A stretch of DNA of 64,000 bases from Streptomyces sp. NBC_01283 (GTDB lineage Bacteria > Actinomycetota > Actinomycetes > Streptomycetales > Streptomycetaceae): NCBI RefSeq assembly GCF_041435335.1, contig NZ_CP108430.1:2703501-2767500 (forward strand), in the 5' to 3' direction. Below, piece after piece: positions 55,201 through 64,000 of the stretch. The notes below the pieces were generated by a model. The model searched no databases. It was not told where the DNA came from and worked only from the letters and a program-made list of their open reading frames with translations. Both the position numbers and the translations under genes were made by a program. Position 1 is the stretch's first letter. Each line of letters opens with the position of its first letter.

Positions 55201-57729
55201 CTCGGTGCCCACCTCGCGGGCCACGCGGTTGACCTGCTCGGCGAAGTTCGAGAGCTGGTCGACCATCGTGTTCACGGTGGTGACGAGTTCGAGGATCTCG
55301 CCCTTGGCGTCGACGGTGATCTTCTTGGAGAGGTCGCCCATGGCGACGGCGGTGGTGACCTCGGCGATGTTGCGGACCTGAAGGGTCAGGTTGTTCGCCA
55401 TGCCGTTCACGGACTGCGTGAGGTCCTTCCAGGTGCCGGAGACACCCTGCACCTCGGCCTGGCCGCCCAGGATGCCGTCGGTGCCCACCTCTCGGGCCAC
55501 CCGGGTCACCTGCTCGGCGAAGGCGGAGAGCTGGTCCACCATCGTGTTGAGGGTGTTCTTCAGCTCCAGGATCTCGCCGCGGGCGTCCACGTCGATCTTC
55601 TGCGACAGGTCACCGCGCGCCACCGCGGTCGCGACCTGCGCGATGTTGCGCACCTGGGCGGTGAGGTTGCCGGCCATGCCGTTCACGGAGTCGGTCAGGT
55701 CGCGCCACACACCGGCCACTCCGGGCACCTGCGCCTGACCGCCGAGACGGCCTTCCGTGCCCACCTCGCGGGCCACCCGGGTCACTTGGTCCGCGAAGGC
55801 GGAGAGCTGGTCGACCATCGTGTTGATGGTGTTCTTCAGCTCCAGGATCTCGCCGCGGGCGTCCACGTCGATCTTCTGGGACAGGTCACCGCGGGCGACC
55901 GCCGTCGTGACCTGGGCGATCTGGCGTACCTGGGACGTCAGGTTCCCCGCCATGAAGTTGACGGAGTCGGTGAGTTCCTTCCAGGTGCCGCTGACGCCGT
56001 CCACGCGGGCCTGGCCGCCGAGACGGCCCTCCGTACCCACGTCCCGGGCCATCCGCGTGACCTGGTCGGCGAAGGACGACAGCTGGTCCACCATCGTGTT
56101 GACGGTGTTCTTCAACTGAAGCATCTCGCCGGACACGTCGACGGTGACCTTCTGCGACAGATCGCCGTTCGCGACCGCCGTCGTCACCTGCGCGATGTTG
56201 CGGACCTGGCCCGTGAGGTTGCGGAAGGCCGTGTTGACCGAGTCCGTCAGGTCCTTCCACGTGCCCGCCGCACCCTGCACCTGCGCCTGGCCACCGAGCT
56301 CACCCTCCACACCGATCTCGCGCGCTACACGCGTCACTTCGGCACCGAAGGCGGAGAGCTGGTCCACCATCGTGTTCACGGTGTTCTTCAGCTCGAGCAT
56401 CTCGCCCGCGACGTCGACGGTGACCTTCTGGGACAGATCGCCGTTGGCGACCGCCGTCGTCACCGTCGCGATGTCCCGCACCTGCGTGGTGAGGTTCCGG
56501 AAGACCGTGTTCACCGAGTCGGTGAGGTCCTTCCACGTCCCCGCCGCGCCCGGCACGTTCGCCTGACCGCCCAGCTGCCCCTCGGCACCGACCTCGTTCG
56601 CGACGCGGGTGACCTCGTCCGCGAACGTACGCAGCGTCTCGGTCATCTGGTTGATGGTCTCGGCGAGTTGAGCGACCTCGCCGCGCGCGCTCACCGTTAC
56701 CTTCTGGGACAGATCACCGTTCGCGACGGCCGTCGTGACCTGGGCAATCCCCCGCACCTGGGCGGTGAGGTTGCCGGCCATAAGATTCACCGAATCGGTG
56801 AGGTCCTTCCACACGCCCGCCACACCCGGCACCTGCGCCTGACCGCCGAGCTCACCCTCCGTACCGACCTCGCGCGCGACGCGCGTCACCTCGGAGGAGA
56901 ACGACGAGAGCTGGTCCACCATCGTGTTGACGGTGTTCTTCAGCTCCAGCATCTCGCCGGCGACGTGGACCGTCACCTTCCGGGACAAGTCACCCTTGGC
57001 GACCGCCGTCGTGACGAGAGCAATGTCACGTACCTGCGCGGTGAGCCGGTACGCCATGGTGTTCACCGAATCCGTGAGGTCTTTCCACGAACCGGACATT
57101 CCGCGTACCCGCGCCTGACCGCCCAGCTTGCCCTCGGTACCCACCTCGCTGGCCACCCGGGTGACCTCGTCGGTGAACGTCGAGAGCTGGTCGACCAGGT
57201 TGTTGACCGTCCTGCCGACCTTCAGGAACTCCCCGCGCAGAGGATGACCGTTTCCCTCGTCCGCCTGCGCCCGCAGCTCCATCCGCTGCTCCAGGTCGCC
57301 CTCGGCGACCGCGGAGAGCACACGCCCGACCTCGGAGACGGGGCGCACGAGATCGTCGACGAGCGCGTTCGACGCGTCGATCGCCGCCGCCCACGAGCCC
57401 TCACTCGCGCCGGTTTCCAGCCGTTCCGTGAGCTTTCCCTCACGTCCGACCATGCGCCGGACCCGGGAGATCTCACCGGTCAGATGCAGATTCCGGTCGG
57501 CCACCTCGTTGAAGACGGCCGCGATCTCGGACATGACGTCGTCACCGGAGACCGTGAGCCGCTTGCGGAAGTTTCCGTCCCGCATGGCCGCCAGCGCCGC
57601 GAGCAACCTGTTCAGGGCAGCCGTGTCCACGGACGTAGTCGCCCCGTTGCGCGGTTTGCGCTGTTTACTCTGGGACTGTCCGTCTTTCGCACGCGTTTTA
57701 GTGCCCCGCGTCGCTGCGCCAGACTCCAC
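52216..57729 (-). CDS. osaA: Giant poly-HAMP hybrid histidine kinase OsaA
   Basis: An 1837-residue cytoplasmic hybrid kinase with no membrane segment. Order: a degenerate HAMP-like unit, then about eleven HAMP repeats of 92 residues each (about 135-1100, 276-bp period in DNA), a GAF domain (about 1130-1260), a coiled coil (1265-1350), HisKA with [13 protein letters not shown] (His about 1370), HATPase ([10 protein letters not shown]) and a C-terminal receiver with [13 protein letters not shown] (Asp about 1766). GTG 57729 follows GGGAGGG. It matches OsaA (SCO5748) of S. coelicolor, paired with OsaB and OsaC in osmoadaptation. Confidence 0.93.
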   Translation of the reverse strand: MESGAATRGTKTRAKDGQSQSKQRKPRNGATTSVDTAALNRLLAALAAMRDGNFRKRLTVSGDDVMSEIAAVFNEVADRNLHLTGEISRVRRMVGREGKLTERLETGASEGSWAAAIDASNALVDDLVRPVSEVGRVLSAVAEGDLEQRMELRAQADEGNGHPLRGEFLKVGRTVNNLVDQLSTFTDEVTRVASEVGTEGKLGGQARVRGMSGSWKDLTDSVNTMAYRLTAQVRDIALVTTAVAKGDLSRKVTVHVAGEMLELKNTVNTMVDQLSSFSSEVTRVAREVGTEGELGGQAQVPGVAGVWKDLTDSVNLMAGNLTAQVRGIAQVTTAVANGDLSQKVTVSARGEVAQLAETINQMTETLRTFADEVTRVANEVGAEGQLGGQANVPGAAGTWKDLTDSVNTVFRNLTTQVRDIATVTTAVANGDLSQKVTVDVAGEMLELKNTVNTMVDQLSAFGAEVTRVAREIGVEGELGGQAQVQGAAGTWKDLTDSVNTAFRNLTGQVRNIAQVTTAVANGDLSQKVTVDVSGEMLQLKNTVNTMVDQLSSFADQVTRMARDVGTEGRLGGQARVDGVSGTWKELTDSVNFMAGNLTSQVRQIAQVTTAVARGDLSQKIDVDARGEILELKNTINTMVDQLSAFADQVTRVAREVGTEGRLGGQAQVPGVAGVWRDLTDSVNGMAGNLTAQVRNIAQVATAVARGDLSQKIDVDARGEILELKNTLNTMVDQLSAFAEQVTRVAREVGTDGILGGQAEVQGVSGTWKDLTQSVNGMANNLTLQVRNIAEVTTAVAMGDLSKKITVDAKGEILELVTTVNTMVDQLSNFAEQVNRVAREVGTEGNLGGQARVPGVTGTWKDLSDNVNLMANNLTGQVRNISQVAAAVANGDLTKKVTVEARGEVAQLADTVNTMVKTLSSFADEVTRVAREVGTDGILGGQARVPGVSGTWKDLTESVNGMASNLTGQVRNIAMVTTAIAKGDLTKKIDIDARGEILELKTTINTMVDQLSSFAEQVTRVAREVGTEGQLGGQARVRDVDGTWRDLTESVNEMAGNLTRQVRAIAEVATAVTRGDLNLKIDVDAAGEIQVLQDNINSMIANLRDTTLANKEQDWLKGNLARISGLMQGRRDLADVASLIMSELTPVVSAQHGAFFLAMPTDEGTEPGAEHGDAYELRMMGSYGYSMGSMPTSFRPGETLIGTAAQERRTILVENAPSGYLRIASGLGEAPPAQVIVLPVLFENTVLGVIELAAFQPFTQIQKDFLSQIAEMIATSVNTISVNTKTEVLLKQSQELTEQLRERSAELENRQKALQDSNAELEEKAELLAQQNRDIEVKNTEIEEARQVLEERAEQLAVSMRYKSEFLANMSHELRTPLNSLLILAKLLADNADANLTPKQVEFAETIHGAGSDLLQLINDILDLSKVEAGKMDVSPTRIALVQLVDYVEATFRPLTAEKGLDFSVRVSPELPATLHTDEQRLLQVLRNLLSNAVKFTDSGAVELVIRHANADVPNAIREQLLEAGSLRDADADLIAFSVSDTGIGIAGSKMRVIFEAFKQADGTTSRKYGGTGLGLSISREIARLLGGEIHAASEPGRGSTFTLYLPLHPSELPPQGYTQLAPLPGTVARPALEEGPSTAEQPPRSEPATPPRLDAMPDSGTLFRRRRRAAHASSEQPPVLPGQGVAEPQEQRSEEQWPAAGQEAPEARPGYQFGGEKVLIVDDDIRNVFALTSVLEQHGLSVLYAENGREGIEVLEQHDDVTVVLMDIMMPEMDGYATTTAIRRMPQFAGLPIIALTAKAMKGDREKAIDSGASDYVTKPVDPDHLLSVMEQWMRGE
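54430..57330 (-). repeat. Tandem 276-bp coding repeats of osaA (poly-HAMP)
   Basis: About eleven in-frame copies. The anchor 'ccatcgtgtt' recurs with its last base at 54720, 54996 and 55272 and onward, spaced exactly 276. Identity between copies is high but no two look identical, suggesting both past amplification and divergence. Confidence 0.9.
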
Positions 57730-58002
57730 TGTGTCCCTCCCGCAAGGGTCGACCGTACTGCTCGGGTTACCTGGGCTCTCTCCAAGAAGCTTGCCCAGTG
57801 TTTCACCATGGCTGAACCAGGCCATAACAGTTCGGCAGCTTCGCACACCGTCCGCACACCCTCCGGGCGGAAACACTGACGACCGGCACCAGCATGGACG
57901 GCGAAGGTAAGTAACCTGGCATCCGGCTGTCCAACCACCCCGGTCCTGCCCGGCCTGGGCGGTGGCACACGTACAAGCGGGCATCGGAGGGGCGGCCGCA
58001 CC
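57730..58002. promoter_or_regulatory. Divergent promoter region between osaA and osaC
   Basis: 273 bases without a gene separate the two divergent units, so the promoters of both lie here. I cannot assign a -10/-35 pair or a sigma-B-type promoter with confidence. Confidence 0.5.
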
Positions 58003-60666
58003 ATGGTGGGAGATCTGGGCGTCGATACTCGTACGAGGAGTTCTGTGATCACCGCGCGCGCGGCTGCGACTTTCGACCCCGTCGGGCGTTCCGTCGCGAC
58101 GGCCCGCTCCTTTGTCCGCGACACCCTCCAGGGCTGGGGGTTCACGGACATCGTCGACGACGCGGTCGTCCTCACCAGCGAGCTGGTCACGAACGCCGTG
58201 GTGCACGCCGGGACCGCCGCCGACGTCCTCTGCCTGCGCAGCGAGGACGCCGTACGCATCGAGGTCTCCGACCACTATCCGGAACGTGAGATTCCACTCC
58301 AGCAGTCCGCGGCGAGCATGGGCAGCCCCGACCGCGAGGGAGGCCGCGGCCTCCAGCTGTGCGCGGCGCTCGCCACCCGCTGGGGCGTCGACTACTCCCC
58401 CACCCACAAACAGGTCTGGTTCCAACTCGACCTCCCCGACCGCTCGGTGGGCACCCGCGCGGCCGGCCCCGCCCTCCCCGCCGAACTCCTCCCGCTCACC
58501 GACGGCAGAGTCCGCGTCGCCGTGGTCCAGATCGATCGCGTGGGCGCGATCTCCGCCTGGAACGAAGACGCCGAAGAGCTCTTCGGGTACGTCGCGGAAC
58601 AGGTCACCGGGAAACCGCTGACCGACTTCGCCGCCTGGCCGCACACCCCGGGCACCAGTACGGGCATCGTGGAAGCGCTCCAACTCTCCCGCTGGGAGGG
58701 CAGTTACGGCATCCGCGGCTCCGACGGCCGCGTGACCCCCGTCTACGCCTCGCACCTGCGCGTCCGCGACACCGACGGCGAGCCCTCCACGGTCTGCCTG
58801 CTCGTCCGCGACGACGAGCGCGCCGTCCTGCAGACCCCGCTGCGCGGCCCCGCCCCCGAGCCCGGCGCCCTCACCGAGTCGCACACCGCGGACCCCTTCG
58901 AGGTCTTCATCGGCTCCCCGGCGCCGGACGACCTCGACGGTCTGCTCCAGCGCACGGTCGAACGCGCCCGCGACATGCTCGACGGCGACGCCGCCTTCCT
59001 GCTCCTCGCCACGGACGACGAGACGGAACTGGAGGTCCGTGCCTCCACAGGCCTGCCCTCCGCCCGCCAGCGCTTCGCCCGCGTCCCCGTGGAGGCAGGA
59101 CCCGGACGGTACGGCTCCGCCCGCATGCCGGCCGTACACGAGGACCTCACGGTCGTCCCCGGCGCCGTCCCCCTCCTCAGCGGCACGGGCATGCGCTCCG
59201 TCGTCACGGTCCCGCTGAAGGTCGAGGGCCGCCTCACGGGCTCCCTGGGTGTCGCAGCCGAAGCCCCCGACCGGTACTCGAACGAAGAGGCTCTGCGTCT
59301 CCAGTTCGCCGCCGACCGCATCGCCCTGGCCGTCGAGTCCGCGCGCCTCGGCGAGCTGGAGCGCCTGCGCCGCGGCTCGCTCTCCTTCCTCGTCGAGGCC
59401 TCCGACCTCCTCGCCGGCACCCTGGACCGCGACCAGACCCTGGCGCTCATGGCCCAGATGACGGTCCCGACGCTCGCCACCTGGTGCGCGGTCTACACGA
59501 TCGCCGACCAGTCCTCCGAGCCCTATCTCTCGTACGTCCTCCATGAGGACGAGGAGCGCATCGACGGTCTGAAGGCGCTCCTCTCCAAGATCGCCCCTCC
59601 CGACCCCGTGCCGACCCCGGGAGCCCGCGTCTGGGCCGCTCCCTCGGAGGCCGCCCACCAGGCCGCCCTGCGCACCTCCATGCGCAGCCTCGGCCTCGGT
59701 GAGCCCATGAGCCTGGGCTCGGGCATCGGCACGACGCTCTCCACGGCATCCGCGGTGGGCGGCGAGACGGTCGTCCTGCCCCTGGTCGCCCGCAACCGCG
59801 TCATCGGCATGCTCACGCTGGGCAAGCCCTCCGACGAACACTTCCGCCAAGAGATCCTGGAATTGGCCGAAGATCTCTCCCGCCGTGCGGCCCTCGCCCT
59901 GGACAACGCCCGCCTGTACTCGGAGCGCATGGCCATCAGCCAGTCCCTCCAGCGCAGCCTGCTGCCGCCGGGGCTTCCGCAGATCCCGGGCGTCGAGGTC
60001 GAGGTCATCTACCGCGCGGCCGGCGAGGGCAATGAGGTCGGCGGCGACTTCTACGACCTCTTCCCCATCCGGGACGGCGCGTACGGCTTCGCGATCGGCG
60101 ACGTCTGCGGCACGGGCCCGGAGGCCGCCGCGGTCACGGGTCTGGCCCGCCACGCCCTGCGCCTCCTGGCCCGCGAGGGCTTCGGTGGCCCCGCGGTCCT
60201 GGAACGCCTGAACGCCGCGATCCTCGACGAGGGCGCCCGCAGCCGCTTCCTGACCCTGCTCTACGGGGAGTTGTGGCCGCAGGAGGACGGCTCTGCCGTC
60301 CTGAAGATCGTCTGCGCCGGCCATCCGCTCCCGCTCCGCCTGCGCCAGGACGGCACGGTCGAGCCGTACGCGGAGCCCCAGCCGCTCCTCGGCGTCATGG
60401 AGGACCTGGAGCTCTACGAACAGACGATGACGCTCGACCCGGGCGACGTCCTGCTCTGCGTGACGGACGGGGTCACCGAGCGCCGCGAAGGCACCCGCAT
60501 GCTCGGCGACGACGGCCTCGCGGACGTCCTCACCACGTGCACCGGCCTCACCGCGGGCGCGGTCGCGGCCCGCATCATGCGTGCCGTCGAACGCTTCGCG
60601 ACGGACGCCCCGTCGGACGACATGGCGATCCTCGCGATGCGAGTCCCCGGCCTCCAGAAGGACTAA
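58003..60666 (+). CDS. osaC: Multidomain PP2C phosphatase / anti-sigma regulator OsaC
   Basis: An 887-residue protein. Domains: RsbW-like ATPase (about 20-145, with [11 protein letters not shown] and GRGLQLC), PAS (about 165-270, [10 protein letters not shown]), GAF (about 305-460), a second GAF-like part (470-640) and a C-terminal SpoIIE/RsbU PP2C phosphatase (660-885, with [32 protein letters not shown]). ATG 58003 has GGAGGGG ten bases upstream. It matches OsaC (SCO5747), which modulates the stress sigma factor SigB after osmotic stress in S. coelicolor. It ends at a strong hairpin. Confidence 0.92.
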   Translation: MVGDLGVDTRTRSSVITARAAATFDPVGRSVATARSFVRDTLQGWGFTDIVDDAVVLTSELVTNAVVHAGTAADVLCLRSEDAVRIEVSDHYPEREIPLQQSAASMGSPDREGGRGLQLCAALATRWGVDYSPTHKQVWFQLDLPDRSVGTRAAGPALPAELLPLTDGRVRVAVVQIDRVGAISAWNEDAEELFGYVAEQVTGKPLTDFAAWPHTPGTSTGIVEALQLSRWEGSYGIRGSDGRVTPVYASHLRVRDTDGEPSTVCLLVRDDERAVLQTPLRGPAPEPGALTESHTADPFEVFIGSPAPDDLDGLLQRTVERARDMLDGDAAFLLLATDDETELEVRASTGLPSARQRFARVPVEAGPGRYGSARMPAVHEDLTVVPGAVPLLSGTGMRSVVTVPLKVEGRLTGSLGVAAEAPDRYSNEEALRLQFAADRIALAVESARLGELERLRRGSLSFLVEASDLLAGTLDRDQTLALMAQMTVPTLATWCAVYTIADQSSEPYLSYVLHEDEERIDGLKALLSKIAPPDPVPTPGARVWAAPSEAAHQAALRTSMRSLGLGEPMSLGSGIGTTLSTASAVGGETVVLPLVARNRVIGMLTLGKPSDEHFRQEILELAEDLSRRAALALDNARLYSERMAISQSLQRSLLPPGLPQIPGVEVEVIYRAAGEGNEVGGDFYDLFPIRDGAYGFAIGDVCGTGPEAAAVTGLARHALRLLAREGFGGPAVLERLNAAILDEGARSRFLTLLYGELWPQEDGSAVLKIVCAGHPLPLRLRQDGTVEPYAEPQPLLGVMEDLELYEQTMTLDPGDVLLCVTDGVTERREGTRMLGDDGLADVLTTCTGLTAGAVAARIMRAVERFATDAPSDDMAILAMRVPGLQKD

Positions 60667-60690
60667 GGGGGGCGGGGGCCCGCCCCCCTT
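60665..60690 (+). terminator. Terminator of osaC
   Basis: A nearly perfect 12-bp GC stem (60665-60676 with 60679-60690) begins at the stop codon; the loop is only two bases, so a few inner pairs must open. Confidence 0.8.
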
Positions 60691-60705
60691 CTCCCGGGAA
60701 ACAAA

Positions 60706-60735
60706 AAAGTCCCCGCCCAACTGGGCGGGGACTTT
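60706..60735 (-). terminator. Terminator downstream of tRNA-Thr
   Basis: A perfect 14-bp stem (60706-60719 with 60722-60735) followed on the minus strand by a T-run (60703-60708). It is positioned to end the tRNA transcript. Confidence 0.9.
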
Positions 60736-60751
60736 CTCGACTTACTCTCTG

Positions 60752-60824
60752 AGCCCCCAAGCGGAATCGAACCGCTGACCTTCTCCTTACCATGGAGACG
60801 CTCTACCGACTGAGCTATAGGGGC
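60752..60824 (-). tRNA. tRNA-Thr (anticodon GGT)
   Basis: A 73-base cloverleaf on the minus strand: acceptor GCCCCTA pairing TGGGGGC, D-loop AGTCGGTAGA, anticodon loop ATGGTAA flanked by TCTCC/GGAGA, and T-loop GGTTCGATTCC. Anticodon GGT reads ACC and ACU. No CCA is encoded. Confidence 0.97.
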
Positions 60825-60910
60825 CTGTTGCCTTTTCGCGGCTTCCCGCGTGGCAACGGAATAAAGCATACCCCGAACAGACGGCTGCTCAGAACCGCCT
60901 CCGGCACCGC

Positions 60911-61588
60911 TCAGAACGCGGGTTGCAGCAGCCCACCGAGAGCGTTGCACGCGGAGACGACCCGCTGCAGTTCACGCCGCGACAGGGAAGCGCCGACGGG
61001 CAATGTCAGCGTCTCGTCCGCGGCACGCTCGGTCTCCGGGAGGGATACGTCCCGCCAGAACTTCGGCGTGCGGTGTACGGGCGTCTTCACCGGCACCCGG
61101 CAGTCGATTCCCCTGGCCCGCACGGACCGCGCGAAGGCGTCCCGGTCAGGCCGGCCGTTGCCGGGCACCCGCACGACGTACTGCTGATAGCTGTGCCCCT
61201 CGACCCCGTCAGGGGTGACGACACCGCTCAATCCTCCGCTGAGATACATCGCGTGCGCCCGACGCTGCGCGAGCTCGTCGAACGGGGCGTCCGACTCGCC
61301 CTGTTCCAGTACGAGAATGCCGTGCCGCTGCCCGACGTCCCGAAGCCGCCTGACGTCGGCCGGGTGCCCGAAGCGGTGCACGACGGCCACGGCAGCCGTA
61401 CGGGAGGTGACGGCGGCGGTCACCGCATCAGGATCGAGGCAGTACGACGCCCGATCTATGTCCGCGAACACGGGCACGGCCCCGGCCAGGACCACGGCCT
61501 CGGCGATCTCGACGTTTCCGAACGCCGGCACGATGACCTCGTCACCGGCGCCGACTCCTGCGGCTCGCAACATGCCAACTGTCCCCAT
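60911..61588 (-). CDS. Shortened DegT/DnrJ/EryC1-family protein lacking the PLP lysine
   Basis: A 225-residue protein. Its first half matches the start of the DegT fold (AGVGAGDEVIVPAFGNVEIAEAVVLAGAVPVFADID, RTAAVAVVHRFGHPADV shown split), and the end matches the C-terminal small domain (CRVPVKTPVHRTPKFW, LPETERAADETLTLPVG). The central segment with the PLP-lysine (usually TKNLGA-like) is missing, and the PLP Asp is replaced in VLEQGES. Normal members have about 370 residues. A TGA directly precedes ATG 61588, so no longer start is possible. Function unknown; enzymatic activity unlikely. Confidence 0.75.
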   Translation of the reverse strand: MGTVGMLRAAGVGAGDEVIVPAFGNVEIAEAVVLAGAVPVFADIDRASYCLDPDAVTAAVTSRTAAVAVVHRFGHPADVRRLRDVGQRHGILVLEQGESDAPFDELAQRRAHAMYLSGGLSGVVTPDGVEGHSYQQYVVRVPGNGRPDRDAFARSVRARGIDCRVPVKTPVHRTPKFWRDVSLPETERAADETLTLPVGASLSRRELQRVVSACNALGGLLQPAF

Positions 61589-61633
61589 GCCTCAGATGCT
61601 GGCTGCGGAACGTGAACGGCAAGTGACGCAAAA

Positions 61634-61676
61634 CAAAAAAGAGCTGGTCCCTGAACCGAAGTTCAGGGACCAGCTC
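61634..61676 (-). terminator. rRNA operon terminator
   Basis: A 16-bp perfect stem (61641-61656 with 61661-61676) with a C(UUCG)G-type tetraloop on the minus strand, followed by a T-rich tract (61634-61640). It ends the rrn transcript just after 5S. Confidence 0.95.
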
Positions 61677-61687
61677 CATTAATAATA

Positions 61688-61806
61688 GTTCGGCGGCGTC
61701 CTACTCTCCCACAGGGTCCCCCCTGCAGTACCATCGGCGCTGTGAGGCTTAGCTTCCGGGTTCGGAATGTAACCGGGCGTTTCCCTCACGCTATGACCAC
61801 CGAAAC
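61688..61806 (-). rRNA. 5S ribosomal RNA
   Basis: The minus strand begins GTTTCGGTGGTCATAGCG and ends GGACGCCGCCGAAC, with the conserved GTGGGAGAGTAGG and CCGAACCCGGAAG blocks. About 119 bases, normal for 5S. It lies about 90 bases after 23S and just before the operon terminator. Confidence 0.95.
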
Positions 61807-61894
61807 ACTATGAAACTGTCAACCGCACCGTAGTCGTGGCCCGACATACGGGGTTGTTCGTGGTTTCAGAACCAACACAGTGGACGCGAGCAAC

Positions 61895-64000
<2,106 letters not shown>

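Noticed and set aside
54430..57330. A repeat array that could be mistaken for CRISPR
   Set aside because: Repeats are contiguous, 276 bp, in frame and encode HAMP domains; no spacers or cas genes.
52153..57879. A 1908-codon plus-strand open frame across the kinase region
   Set aside because: It is antisense to osaA; the GC bias and repeated 276-bp coding pattern keep stops out of the opposite frame. Its translation is His/Arg/Asp-rich and repeats with the same period.

Overview
The window is a chromosomal core segment of a Streptomyces-type actinomycete. The evidence is very high GC content with G/C at most third codon positions, frequent GTG starts, and a gene order (hflX, rshA, dapF, miaA, miaB, gluABCD, recX-recA, lhr-nei, clgR-cinA-pgsA-rimO, rodZ-like, ftsK, osaB-osaA-osaC, rRNA operon) that matches, as I recall it, the SCO5795-to-SCO5745 stretch of Streptomyces coelicolor. 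I see no prophage, insertion sequence, CRISPR array or biosynthetic cluster. Gene names rest on motif reading and synteny, not on a database search.

Layout. 1-2025: two tandem paralogous secreted serine proteases, the first cut by the window edge. 2143-9129 (minus): hflX, an M1 metallopeptidase, the RelA/SpoT-family protein RshA, dapF and a small membrane protein. 9231-13861: the tRNA-modification genes miaA and miaB (minus) around two small plus-strand proteins (acidic, and MT0933-antitoxin-like) and a putative class III extradiol dioxygenase. 13948-17090: a TAXI-type solute-binding protein and a two-component system. 17379-20762: the glutamate-type ABC importer gluABCD with an intercistronic hairpin after the binding-protein gene. 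20986-23828: an FAD monooxygenase, a tiny cysteine-rich leader peptide, cysteine dioxygenase and a rhodanese. 23913-27118 (minus): an FtsX-type permease and its ArsR-like regulator. 27481-31284 (minus): recX, recA with an SOS box, an AI-2E-family exporter and a DUF3046 protein. 31364-35623: a prenyltransferase-like repeat protein, a PucR-type regulator, azlD/azlC and an AraC regulator.

35703-43719: the giant helicase lhr and the glycosylase nei, separated by a degenerate GC-rich tandem-repeat region, then an SDR dehydrogenase, a possible small membrane protein and a Dps protein. 43955-51172 (minus): clgR, cinA, pgsA, rimO, a RodZ-like protein and ftsK, linking envelope, proteolysis control and chromosome segregation. 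51288-60666: the osmoadaptation system, with response regulator osaB and the 1837-residue poly-HAMP hybrid kinase osaA on minus and the RsbW/PAS/GAF/PP2C regulator osaC divergent on plus. 60752-64000 (minus): tRNA-Thr(GGT), a shortened DegT-family protein, then 5S and the 3' two thirds of 23S rRNA.

The most noteworthy signals are the short leader peptide ahead of cysteine dioxygenase (bases 22688-22759), the 276-bp tandem HAMP repeats of osaA, the lysine-less DegT-like protein beside the rRNA operon, the degenerate minisatellite between lhr and nei, and the altered synthetase motif of RshA. I did not find a convincing entirely new multi-gene system.
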